A DNA stretch of 64,000 bases from Ideonella benzenivorans (GTDB lineage: Bacteria > Pseudomonadota > Gammaproteobacteria > Burkholderiales > Burkholderiaceae_C). Shown piece by piece: positions 26,383-34,698 of this stretch. The position numbers were made by a program, and so were the translations under genes. The notes under the pieces are model-generated. The model had not been told where the DNA came from. It ran no database searches and worked only from the letters and a program-made list of their open reading frames with translations. Position 1 is the first letter of the stretch, and every line of letters begins with the position of its first letter. The stretch is from contig NZ_JAGWCB010000007.1 in assembly GCF_020387415.1 (NCBI RefSeq), positions 542,670 through 606,669 on the forward strand. The letters are read 5' to 3'.

Positions 26383-27693
26383 TCAGGGCGTCAGCGGGCC
26401 TTCCAGCCGCACGACAAAGCCCTGCGGTGATGCGTGGCGGAAGCTGAGCCGCGCACCCAGTCGCTGGGCGGCCTCGCGCACGATGGCCAGGCCCAGCCCG
26501 GTGCCGGGGCGGGCGCGGCCGGGGTCGCCCCGGTAGAAGGCCTGCAATGCCAGGGCTTGCTGGGCCTCGGGGATGCCGGGGCCGCCATCGCTCACCTCGA
26601 GCCAGAACCGCGCCCCCTCCCGGCCGGCCCGCACGGTCACCGGGCTGGCGCCATGCTGCAGCGCGTTGTCCACCAGGTTGGCCAGCAGGCGTTCCACCAG
26701 CTGGGGGTGGGCCTGGGGCAGCACCAGCGTGGCCGGCAGTTCGGCCCGCAGCTGGCAGCCGGCCTGCTCGGCCGCATCGTGGCGCTGCAGCACCACCTGG
26801 CGGGCCAGCGCGGCCAGGTCCACGGCCTGGTCCAGCGGCAGGGCGCCGATGCGGGCATGGTCCAGGAAGCCCTGGATCAACTGGTCGGCCACTTGCACGT
26901 TGCGTTCGATGCTGGCCCGGCGCTGGGCCACCTCCGGCGTGTCGGGCAGCAGGCTGGCGGCCAGCTGGATGCGGCCGAGCGGGCTGCGCAGGTCGTGCGA
27001 CACCCCGGCCAGCATCAGGGCCCGTTCCTGCTCGAAGCGGGCCAGGCGCTGGGCCAGTTCCTGCCAGGCCTGGTCAATGGCCAGGATCTCCTCGCTGGCA
27101 CCGGCCAGCGGCGGGGGCGTGTCCGGCCGGGTCTGCCCCGGCCGGAAGCCGGCCAGATGCAGCCGCAGCGCGTCCAGCGGGCGGGTCAGCCAGCGCGCCA
27201 GCCACCAGGCCAGCAGCGCGGCCACCGCCACCACCACGCCGGTCACGCCCAGGATGCGCAGCGGCGGGGACGGCTCGATCAGCGGTTCCCGGATGCCGTA
27301 CCAGCGCGGCGCGGCACCCGCCGGGCCGGCGAGTTCGATCCACAGCGTCGCCGGCCGCTGGCGGGCGTCCATCGCCAGGGCCAGCGGGGGCAGCCCCTGG
27401 GCGGCCAACACCTCTTGCACCGAGGTGAGCCGGGCGGCATAGATCGGCACTCGGCCGGCCTGGGCGGGCCGCTCGGCCGACTGCAGCACCGGTGTGTCGC
27501 GCACGGGCTCGGGGCCGTCCACGGCCGGCAGGCCAGCGGCGTGGCGCAGGGCCGGGGCCCAGCGGTCCACCACCAGCTCGGCCATGGCCCGGCTGCGCTC
27601 CAGGAAGAACACCGCGCCCAGCACGGCGGTCAGGGCCAGGGCCATCAGCATCTGGGCCAGGAAGAAGCGGGTGAACAGGCGGCGGCCGGGCAT
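26383..27693 (-). CDS. Sensor histidine kinase, EnvZ/OmpR-type pair
   Basis: A 436-residue inner-membrane kinase. TM1 is FFLAQMLMALALTAVLGAVFF, TM2 is LRILGVTGVVVAVAALLAWWLARWL with a periplasmic sensor of about 130 residues between them, followed by HAMP. The phospho-acceptor box is AGVSHDLRSPLGRI; N box NLVDNALQHGA, G1 DGGPGIPEA and G2 GTGLGLAIV are intact. It follows the response regulator by 16 bp. An alternative ATG at 27732 would add 13 residues and overlap the regulator gene by 23 bp; neither start has a strong Shine-Dalgarno. The signal is unknown. Confidence 0.9.
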   Translation of the reverse strand: MPGRRLFTRFFLAQMLMALALTAVLGAVFFLERSRAMAELVVDRWAPALRHAAGLPAVDGPEPVRDTPVLQSAERPAQAGRVPIYAARLTSVQEVLAAQGLPPLALAMDARQRPATLWIELAGPAGAAPRWYGIREPLIEPSPPLRILGVTGVVVAVAALLAWWLARWLTRPLDALRLHLAGFRPGQTRPDTPPPLAGASEEILAIDQAWQELAQRLARFEQERALMLAGVSHDLRSPLGRIQLAASLLPDTPEVAQRRASIERNVQVADQLIQGFLDHARIGALPLDQAVDLAALARQVVLQRHDAAEQAGCQLRAELPATLVLPQAHPQLVERLLANLVDNALQHGASPVTVRAGREGARFWLEVSDGGPGIPEAQQALALQAFYRGDPGRARPGTGLGLAIVREAAQRLGARLSFRHASPQGFVVRLEGPLTP

Positions 27694-27709
27694 GGCGAGG
27701 TGGGCCGGG

Positions 27710-28405
27710 TCAGCCGCGCGGTGCGAAGACATAGCCTTCGCCACGCACGGTGTCCACCCATTCGGTGCCGGGGCTGGCTTCGCGCAGCTTGCGGCGCAAG
27801 CGGGCGATCTGCACATCCACCGTGCGGTCCTGCGGGCGGTAGGGGCCGGCCTGCACGGCCGCGCTCAGCTGCTCGCGGCTCAGCGGCTGGCCCGGGTGCT
27901 CGGCCAGCGCCACCAGCAGCTTGAACTCGGCGCCGGTCAGCACCACCAGGCGGGTGTCGGCCAGCACCTCGCGCCGCACCAGGTCGATCTGCAGCCCGGC
28001 AAAGCGCAGCACCGGGGCGCTGCGCACCGGCATGCCGCCGCGCCGCAGCAGGGCGCGCACCCGGGCCACCAGCTCGCGCGGCTCGAAGGGCTTGGCCAGG
28101 TAGTCGTCGGCCCCGATCTCCAGCCCCAGCACCCGGTCCATCGGGTCGCCACGGGCGGTCAGCATCACCAGGCCCAGCAGGGGGTGGCTGGCCCGCCAGC
28201 GGCGGCACAGCTCCATGCCGTTCGCGTCTGGCAGCATCACGTCCAGCAACACCACCTCGGGCTGCTGGTTGGCCAGGGCCTGCTCGCCATCGGCGCCGGT
28301 CAGCACCTGGTGGGTTTGCCAGCCCTCGCGGCCCAGCAACTCCACCAGCATGCTGCCCAGTTCGGCATCGTCGTCCACGATGAGGATCAGGGGTTGGGTG
28401 CTCAT
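27710..28405 (-). CDS. OmpR-family response regulator
   Basis: A 231-residue regulator. The receiver begins LILIVDDDAELGSMLVELLG; the phospho-acceptor Asp is in VVLLDVMLPDANG (about residue 54) and the conserved lysine in YLAKPFEPRELVARV. The C-terminal winged helix contains LTGAEFKLLVALAEHPGQPLSREQL and ends EWVDTVRGEGYVFAPRG. The ATG at 28405 begins at the receiver. It is divergent from the secreted repeat-protein gene at 28598, which is a candidate target. Confidence 0.92.
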   Translation of the reverse strand: MSTQPLILIVDDDAELGSMLVELLGREGWQTHQVLTGADGEQALANQQPEVVLLDVMLPDANGMELCRRWRASHPLLGLVMLTARGDPMDRVLGLEIGADDYLAKPFEPRELVARVRALLRRGGMPVRSAPVLRFAGLQIDLVRREVLADTRLVVLTGAEFKLLVALAEHPGQPLSREQLSAAVQAGPYRPQDRTVDVQIARLRRKLREASPGTEWVDTVRGEGYVFAPRG

Positions 28406-28597
28406 GCGGTGGCGGGCGGGCAGGGTGGGCGAAGCATGGCGCCAGTGTAGGCAGGGTCGGGAGGGGCGCGCACCACATGACAATCCTGAAACATTTCGTC
28501 GTTCCCTGTGGTCTCGCCCGGCCTGGCGGGCGCGTTCAATGAGGGCAAGGGCCGGTGCCTGCCGGCCACCCCTTCACGAACCGCAAGGAGCGAAGAC

Positions 28598-29137
28598 ATG
28601 GTTTCTTCTCGTCATTCCCCCCCGACCCCCCGCGCGTTGAACCGCCTGCTGGCGGTCGGCCTGGTGGCCCTGGCCACCCTGCCGCTGGCCAGCGTGGCCC
28701 AGGCCGCGCCGCGTCTGCGCAGCCACGGCACCACCGTGACCGGCCCCGAAGGCAACACCGCCAGCCGCACGGTGCAGCGCCAGGCCGGGCAGGTGGATGC
28801 CACCACCACCGGCTTCCGTGGCCGCGCGTTCACCCGCCAGGCCCAGCACAGCGCCACCGGCAGCAGCTCGACGATCACCGGTGCGAACGGCAAGACCGCC
28901 AGCCGCGACGTGACCCGCGGGGATGGCCAGGTCAACGGCACCGTGACCGGCCCGAACGGCCAGAGCGCCACCCGGGACGTGACCCGCGATGCCAGCGGCG
29001 CCACCGCCACCGTGACCGGTGCCAATGGCCAGACCTATTCACGCACCACCACCCGGGCCGACGGCACGGGCAGCACCACGGTGACCGGCCCCAACGGCCA
29101 GACGGGCACCGTGACCACCACCACCTCCCAGCCCTGA
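28598..29137 (+). CDS. Secreted low-complexity repeat protein
   Basis: A 179-residue protein with a signal peptide (LLAVGLVALATLPLASVAQAA) and a mature part made almost entirely of degenerate units of about 24 residues. The consensus is TVTGPNGQTASRDVTRxxGxxx; five recognisable units begin near TTVTGPEGN, STITGANGK, TVTGPNGQS, TVTGANGQT and TVTGPNGQT, with one further degraded unit. It is rich in Thr, Gly, Ala and Arg and has no cysteine. AAGGAG lies 7 bp before the ATG at 28598. No named family recognised. It is divergent from a two-component system and 13 bp before the hydroxylase gene, suggesting an envelope-related role. Confidence 0.85.
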   Translation: MVSSRHSPPTPRALNRLLAVGLVALATLPLASVAQAAPRLRSHGTTVTGPEGNTASRTVQRQAGQVDATTTGFRGRAFTRQAQHSATGSSSTITGANGKTASRDVTRGDGQVNGTVTGPNGQSATRDVTRDASGATATVTGANGQTYSRTTTRADGTGSTTVTGPNGQTGTVTTTTSQP

Positions 29138-29150
29138 CCCCGGACAGGCC

Positions 29151-30083
29151 GTGGTGGCGCTCGGTCTGAGCGGGCCCCTGCCGCGTTGGCTGGGCGGGGC
29201 CCTGCTGGCGGTGCTGGCGGCGGCCCTGCTGGAGGCCCTGGTGCTGGCGCGTCGCCAGGGCTATGACTGGCGGGCCCTGGGCACCACACTGGGGGACCTG
29301 GCCCTGCGCCGGCTGGTGAACGCCACCGGCCTGTCGCTGGCGGCGCCGGTGTTCGGCTGGGCTCAGGCCCACCGGCTGACGACACTGCCTCTGGCCACGC
29401 CGATCCAATGGGCCGGGCTGTTCTTCGCCAGCGAGCTGGCCTATTACGTCTTCCACCGGGCGTCGCACCGGGTGCGCTGGTTCTGGGCCAGCCATGCGGT
29501 GCACCACTCGGCCCCCCAGCTGACGCTGGCCGCGGCGCTGCGCCTGGGCTGGCTGGGCAAGCTGAGTGGCAGCACCGTGTTCTTCGCCCCGCTGGTCTGG
29601 CTGGGCTTCGCGCCGCAGGCGGTGCTGGGGGTGCTGTCACTGAACCTGCTCTACCAGTTCTGGCTGCATGCGGCCTGGCTGCCCCGCCTGGGGCCGCTGG
29701 AGTGGGTGCTCAACACCCCGTCGCACCACCGCGTGCACCATGGCAGCAACCCGCGCTACATCGACCGCAACCACGGCGGGGTGCTGATCGTTTTCGACCG
29801 TCTGTTCGGCACCTTCCAGGCCGAACGGGATGACGAGCCGCCGCGCTACGGCCTGGCCGGTCGGCCCCGCATCGACAACCCGCTGTGGCTGGCGCTGAGC
29901 GAGTGGCGCCTGCTGGCCCGGGACTGCCGGCGGGCGACCGGCTGGCGTCGCCGCATCGCGGTGCTGGTGGGGCCGCCGCCGCCGGCGTCCTCCCCAGCCC
30001 GGTCGCTCAGCGCCACGGCGACCACCCCCCCGCAGGAGACCGCCCAGGGGGCCGACGCGGGCGAGGTGACCCAGCTGCGTTAA
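29151..30083 (+). CDS. Sterol desaturase / fatty-acid hydroxylase superfamily membrane protein
   Basis: A 310-residue integral membrane di-iron protein. The histidine clusters are HRASHR, HAVHH and HHRVHH (about residues 103, 116 and 198), the HX3-4H, HXXHH, HXXHH pattern of the family, set among hydrophobic helices. It probably hydroxylates or desaturates a lipid at the inner membrane. The start is GTG at 29151, only 13 bp after the repeat-protein stop, so the two are probably cotranscribed. The last about 40 residues (PPPPASSPARSLSATATTPP) are low-complexity. Confidence 0.85.
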   Translation: MVALGLSGPLPRWLGGALLAVLAAALLEALVLARRQGYDWRALGTTLGDLALRRLVNATGLSLAAPVFGWAQAHRLTTLPLATPIQWAGLFFASELAYYVFHRASHRVRWFWASHAVHHSAPQLTLAAALRLGWLGKLSGSTVFFAPLVWLGFAPQAVLGVLSLNLLYQFWLHAAWLPRLGPLEWVLNTPSHHRVHHGSNPRYIDRNHGGVLIVFDRLFGTFQAERDDEPPRYGLAGRPRIDNPLWLALSEWRLLARDCRRATGWRRRIAVLVGPPPPASSPARSLSATATTPPQETAQGADAGEVTQLR

Positions 30084-30300
30084 AGCGCCTGCCGCGGCCT
30101 GGACGCCCAGGTGGCGCTGGACGGCACGGTGATGCTGACCGTGACCTTCAGCACCGGGTCCGTCCGTGGTCGGACCTTGCCGGCCCAGTGCAACGGGCTC
30201 CAGACCGATCTCAGTTGCAGCGGCAGCGGCACCCGCACGGTGCGGTGGCCACCGATGACGTACCGTCCCCATCGCCTCCAGGTCGGCTCGCGAAGCGCTC
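30084..30300 (+). other. Intergenic segment with coding-like composition, possible gene remnant
   Basis: Immediately after the hydroxylase stop, in the same frame, about 60 codons read SACRGLDAQVALDGTVMLTV and end near LSCSGSGTRTVRW with strong third-position G/C and two cysteines. The frame has no good start of its own and runs into the 3' end of the convergent diguanylate cyclase gene. It could be the tail of a lost secreted or pilin-like gene. No other feature was seen here. Confidence 0.25.
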
Positions 30301-32955
30301 TCAATGGGTGCTCATGTCACCGATCTTGTATTGGCCCCGACCGGCTTCCTTGGCCTGGTAGAGCATCGCATCCGCCCGCTGGAGTGCCGGCTCGACGCCG
30401 GGCTCGTCGGACGACCAGACACTGACCCCCACGCTGGCGCCAACGGAGATGGCATTCCCGTCGATCCAGAACGGGGCGCTGGCCACAGAGATGATCTTCT
30501 CCGCGACGACTTCGGCGACCGCCATGTCGCTTGCGTTGCTGATCGCGACGGCAAATTCGTCGCCACCCAGGCGGGCCACCAGGTCGTCTGGCCGCAGCGC
30601 ATTCCTCAGGCGCTGAGAGAAGATCCTCAGAAGGCTGTCCCCCGTGGCATGGCCGTAGGTGTCGTTGACGGCCTTGAAACGGTCGAGGTCGATGTAGAGG
30701 AACCCGATCCGGTTGTCGTTCTTTCGGGCCGCGGTCACCATCGCCTGCAGTCGATCGTCAAAGCCGGCCCGGTTGAGCAGACCCGACAGGGGATCGACCT
30801 GGGCCATCTCGCGCAGGTGCATCTCCTCACGCTTGCGCTCGGTCACGTCCTGGACCACGACGATGACACCCCGGACAGCGCCATGGCCATCGAACTGCGG
30901 GATGTAGACGGCCTCCTGGATCCTGCGCGTCTGGCCGATGTAGCGTTCGCGTTCGTAGCTCACGCGCTCGCCCGCCAGGGCCCGGTCCACGAAGGGCTTG
31001 ATGGCCTGGTAGGCCCCGGGGCCCAGGACTTCCAGGATGGACCGGCCCACCATCGGCATCTGGTCCCGGTCCTGCATGGCCTGGACGTAGGCCGGGTTCG
31101 CGAACAGGTAACGCTCCTCCTGGTCGACGGCGGCCACCAGGATGGGCAGGGCGTCGGTCAGGCTCCGCAGCGTCTGCTCGTTCTGGCGCAGGGCCTCCCG
31201 GCTGGCCTTCTCCTCGGAGATGTCTCGGAAGATCCCCGAGTAGTACTCCACCTTGCCGCGCGCGTCGCAATGCGCGATAACCATCAGGCTGGCGGGAATC
31301 TCGCGCAGGTTCTGACCGAAGAAGCAGCTCTCGCCAAACCACAGGCCGTTGTGTGCGGCTTTCGGCAGGACTTCGGTGGAGAACTGCTGGACGGTCTTGG
31401 AGGGGAGGTACTCGGCAAGCGTTTTGCCCTGGAAGGAATCCATCTTGCTCCAGCCCCGGGCGCGCTGCGCGGCCGGATTCAGATAGGTGATTTTCCCTTC
31501 CACGTCCGACTGAATCACCAGGTCCGTCGTGGCGTCGAACACCGCCGTCAGCGTGCGTTGCGCCTTCTCGTCGCGTGCGCGTTCGGTGATGTCGGACAGG
31601 GTGCCGGCATGGCCACGCAGCTGATCCCCCACCAGAATGGGCGCGGTCTGAATCGACACCAGCACCTTGGTGCCGTCGGGGCGGTTCAGGCTCTGCACCG
31701 TTCGCCAGGACGAGCGACGCGCCAGGGCGCGTTTCCAGGCCTCGGTTGCCGCGGCGCGCTCGGGGGCGGGCAGCAAATCCGTCCAACCCTGTGGGTCGAC
31801 GGCGTCCTTGGTCCCGAGGATGGCCTGATAGGCCCCATTGGTGTAGGTGATTTCACCGCGCTCGTTGGTTCGGAACAAGCCCAGGGGGGAGGCATCCGCG
31901 ACGGCCCCGAGCTCGGCCTGATGATCCTGCGACTGGTGCATGAGTTCGGTGAAGGCCCTGGCGAGATCACCGATCTCGTCATCGGAATGGGGAATGGACA
32001 GCATCGGGGCGTCCCCGTGCTCCCGCTGCCGGAGCATTGCCTGGTGCAGGCGACCCAGCGGCCGCAGCGCCAGCCCCACCCCCCACCAGACGGCGGCTGC
32101 GGTCAGCAGGGCGAATGCACCAATCTCCGCCAGGGTGCGGTGGCGGGCCGAATACAGGGGGGCGAACGTGGCCTCGTCGGGCGTCACCAGATGCAGCTGC
32201 CAGCCGCTGCTGCGCACCGTGGCCACGCTGTGCAGATCGGCGTGTCCGCTGTGCGCGCCCCCCCCTTGGGCGGGCATGGCCTCGGCCGGCTGGAGCAACC
32301 GGCCCGGGTCCTGGTGGGCGATGTAGACCTGCTCGGCCCCCCCTGTGGTCACCACGAGATCGGCGGACATGTTGGCCGCCGTGCGCTTGGCGCCGCTGAA
32401 CAGATCGGTCCGCGACAGGTTCAGCCCACCGGCGAGGACACCGATCAAATGGGCATTGGCGTCCTTGACCGGCACCGCCATCAGCACGGCGGGCTGTCCG
32501 GTGGTTCTGGCCTTCACGGGCTTGGAGATCGCGGACCGACCGCTGGCCAGCACGGCGCCAAAGTAGTCGCGGTCGGACACATTGATGTGCAGCCCCCGGA
32601 TCGGCGGGTCATTGGCCACCATGTTGCCGTCCAGGGCGATCAGGGCCATGCCATCAAAGAAAGGCCGCGCACCGCTGAGCCGGTCGAAGAACTGGCGCTG
32701 TTCCACCGGGTCCGTCATGGCCTGGGGGGGCACGGCCAGCGCGGCCCGCTCGAGCATGGCGAGCCGGGTGTCCAGCCGATCGCTGAGATCGTCCGCCATC
32801 TGCTGGGCCACAGCGTCCTGCTGGTCTCGGATCAGGGTGCTGTAGTCGTCGCCCAACTGCCTGGCCTGCAGCCAGGCCAGCAGCGTCATGGCAACCGCCA
32901 CCAGGGCGACACCCCACAGCAGGGCCTTGCGTCTCAGCGTGAATCGCATGTGCAT
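30301..32955 (-). CDS. Membrane-anchored diguanylate cyclase with extracellular sensor and PAS domains
   Basis: An 884-residue protein. TM1 is ALLWGVALVAVAMTLLAW, followed by a periplasmic Cache-like region (to about residue 300), TM2 (LAEIGAFALLTAAAVWWGVGLAL), a HAMP-like segment and three PAS/PAC modules. The GGDEF domain holds LGGDEF near residue 795, and RPDD five residues before it matches the RxxD inhibitory site. It should make c-di-GMP from two GTP under product inhibition. The ATG at 32955 has AAGGAG upstream; the open frame extends 54 unconserved codons further. Confidence 0.9.
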   Translation of the reverse strand: MHMRFTLRRKALLWGVALVAVAMTLLAWLQARQLGDDYSTLIRDQQDAVAQQMADDLSDRLDTRLAMLERAALAVPPQAMTDPVEQRQFFDRLSGARPFFDGMALIALDGNMVANDPPIRGLHINVSDRDYFGAVLASGRSAISKPVKARTTGQPAVLMAVPVKDANAHLIGVLAGGLNLSRTDLFSGAKRTAANMSADLVVTTGGAEQVYIAHQDPGRLLQPAEAMPAQGGGAHSGHADLHSVATVRSSGWQLHLVTPDEATFAPLYSARHRTLAEIGAFALLTAAAVWWGVGLALRPLGRLHQAMLRQREHGDAPMLSIPHSDDEIGDLARAFTELMHQSQDHQAELGAVADASPLGLFRTNERGEITYTNGAYQAILGTKDAVDPQGWTDLLPAPERAAATEAWKRALARRSSWRTVQSLNRPDGTKVLVSIQTAPILVGDQLRGHAGTLSDITERARDEKAQRTLTAVFDATTDLVIQSDVEGKITYLNPAAQRARGWSKMDSFQGKTLAEYLPSKTVQQFSTEVLPKAAHNGLWFGESCFFGQNLREIPASLMVIAHCDARGKVEYYSGIFRDISEEKASREALRQNEQTLRSLTDALPILVAAVDQEERYLFANPAYVQAMQDRDQMPMVGRSILEVLGPGAYQAIKPFVDRALAGERVSYERERYIGQTRRIQEAVYIPQFDGHGAVRGVIVVVQDVTERKREEMHLREMAQVDPLSGLLNRAGFDDRLQAMVTAARKNDNRIGFLYIDLDRFKAVNDTYGHATGDSLLRIFSQRLRNALRPDDLVARLGGDEFAVAISNASDMAVAEVVAEKIISVASAPFWIDGNAISVGASVGVSVWSSDEPGVEPALQRADAMLYQAKEAGRGQYKIGDMSTH

Positions 32956-33171
32956 CGCGCACTCCTTCGTCCGGCCAAGGGGAGGTGGCCGACCTCTCCC
33001 CGATCTGTTCGCTTTGGGGATGTCTCCCTCGGCCAGGCGAGTTTCTTGTGCAGCGCCCGACGAGCGTCCATCGTCGATTCGCAGACTATCAAGATAGCCC
33101 GGCGGGTGAAGGCTCAAAAGAGGGAGAAGCGGCCCTGGAATGAGGCTTACCGTGCCTTCGTCGCCGTGCCC

Positions 33172-33995
33172 TCAAATTCCAGCCGCCGCCGGCAGACCGA
33201 GCCCGGCCGTTTGTGTGATGACCTGGGCCACAAAGTCCATCACGGCCCGCACCGGCTTCGCGTGACGCAAGTCGCGGTGCACGACCAGCCTGATGTCGCG
33301 TGAGAACGGGGCCGCCTCGGCGGCCAGGTGGCTGCCAATATCGCTCAGCTCGCAGGCCACGGCCCGGCGGCCGGCGATGCCCAGCAGCCATTGCTGCTGG
33401 GGCATGTCGGCGAACTGGGCGTCGTAGGCGATGAAGCGCCAGTCCTCCGGCCGGTGCAAGGCCTCGTAGTCCTGGCTGGCATAGAGCGCAAAGGGCATCT
33501 GGCCGAGCTGGCGGATCACGCTGCTGGGCTCCTGTGGCCGCACCAGCCGCAGCGCCACATCGGCTTCACGGCGGCTGAGCGAGACCTGCTGGGCCTGCGC
33601 GGAGACGGACAGCTGGATGCCGCCGTGCTGGCTGCGGATGTCCAGCGGCCGGCCGGCCAGCAGGTGGGTCACCAGCACGGGCGGCGCGCTGAGCGTCACG
33701 CGCCCCGTCAGCGGGCCCTGGCTGGCCTGGGCCTGGCGCTCCACCGCAAAGGCCGAGGCCTCCATCGCCTGGGCATGGCCGTGGACCAGCGCCCCATGGG
33801 TGTGAGCCGGCAGGCGCGGGGCAGACGCTCGACCAGCGTGACGTGCAACTCGGCTTCCAGTGCCGCCAGGCGGCGGCTGACGATGGCGTGGTCCACCTGC
33901 AGGGCGCGGGCGGCGCCCGACAGGGTGCCGGTGCGGGTCACCGCGAGGAAGTGGCGAAGGTTCTCCCAGTCGAACGTCTGTGCGGCTGGTCGCAT
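33172..33995 (-). pseudogene. LysR-family regulator interrupted by a one-base frameshift
   Basis: The winged helix-turn-helix is intact: FDWENLRHFLAVTRTGTLSGAARALQVDHAIVSRRLAALEAELHVTLVERL from the ATG at 33995. After RLTP the frame fails, while the neighbouring frame continues with GALVHGHAQAMEASAFAVERQAQ and a normal LysR effector domain (VTLSAPPVLVTHLLAG, READVALRLVRPQEPS) to the stop at 33172. The switch is at a run of four C on the plus strand (33792-33795); one more base restores the family sequence, giving about 274 residues. A homopolymer sequencing error and a real mutation are equally compatible. Confidence 0.8.
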
Positions 33996-34086
33996 GCGCT
34001 GGTGCGTGCGGTGCTGCTGCTGGTGAGTGCGCTGTGCGGGTGGGGCATCCGGCCCGTGCGGAAGGGGCCGCAGGCATACTGCGGTG

Positions 34087-34698
34087 ATGGAGCGTCCCCT
34101 GCCGATCGAAGCGCGTGAACGGCCCACCCGCGAACAGATCGCCGCCTTGCCGGTCTACCCGGCCCTGCCGCCCAGCCAGATCCATCTGCTCGACAGTGCG
34201 GCGCGGTGCGCGTTCGCGCAGCGCCTGCTGTCCGAGGCCGGGCACGTCGGCTTCGACACCGAAAGCAAGCCGGTCTTCGCCGCCGGGGCGCCGCAGACCG
34301 GCCCCGACATCGTCCAGTTCGCCACGCGCGAACATGCCTTCATCGTGCCGACCGCTGCGCCGGGGGTGGCGGACTTTCTGCGCGCGGTGATCGAGTCCGA
34401 CGCGATCGTCAAGGTCGGCTTCGGGCTGGCCTCGGACCGGCCCCAGCTGCAGCGCCGGCTGGGCTTGCGGCTGGGCCTGTCCATCGACCTGTCGCATCTG
34501 CTGCGCCAGCGGCTGGGGTTCAAGCAGGCGGTCGGGCTGAAGGTGGCGGTGGCCCTCGTGCTCCACCAGCAGCTGCCGAAGTCCCGCAAGGTCACCACGT
34601 CCAACTGGGCCAGCCCACAGCTCAGCCCCCGGCAGCTGCAGTACGCCGCCAACGACGCGCACGCCTCGCTGCAGATCTACCACGCCCTGGCTGGCTGA
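34087..34698 (+). CDS. 3'-5' exonuclease domain protein (DEDDy, RNase D-like)
   Basis: A 203-residue single-domain nuclease. Exo I is GHVGFDTESKPVF (catalytic Asp and Glu), Exo II lies around VKVGFGLASDRPQL and Exo III is QYAANDAHASLQIY, with the tyrosine-type (DEDDy) spacing. There is no HRDC domain, so it is not a full RNase D. It could trim RNA or DNA 3' ends. The ATG at 34087 follows GCGGTG and was chosen over an upstream ATG. Its 3' end overlaps the convergent ATPase gene by 22 bp. Confidence 0.85.
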   Translation: MERPLPIEARERPTREQIAALPVYPALPPSQIHLLDSAARCAFAQRLLSEAGHVGFDTESKPVFAAGAPQTGPDIVQFATREHAFIVPTAAPGVADFLRAVIESDAIVKVGFGLASDRPQLQRRLGLRLGLSIDLSHLLRQRLGFKQAVGLKVAVALVLHQQLPKSRKVTTSNWASPQLSPRQLQYAANDAHASLQIYHALAG

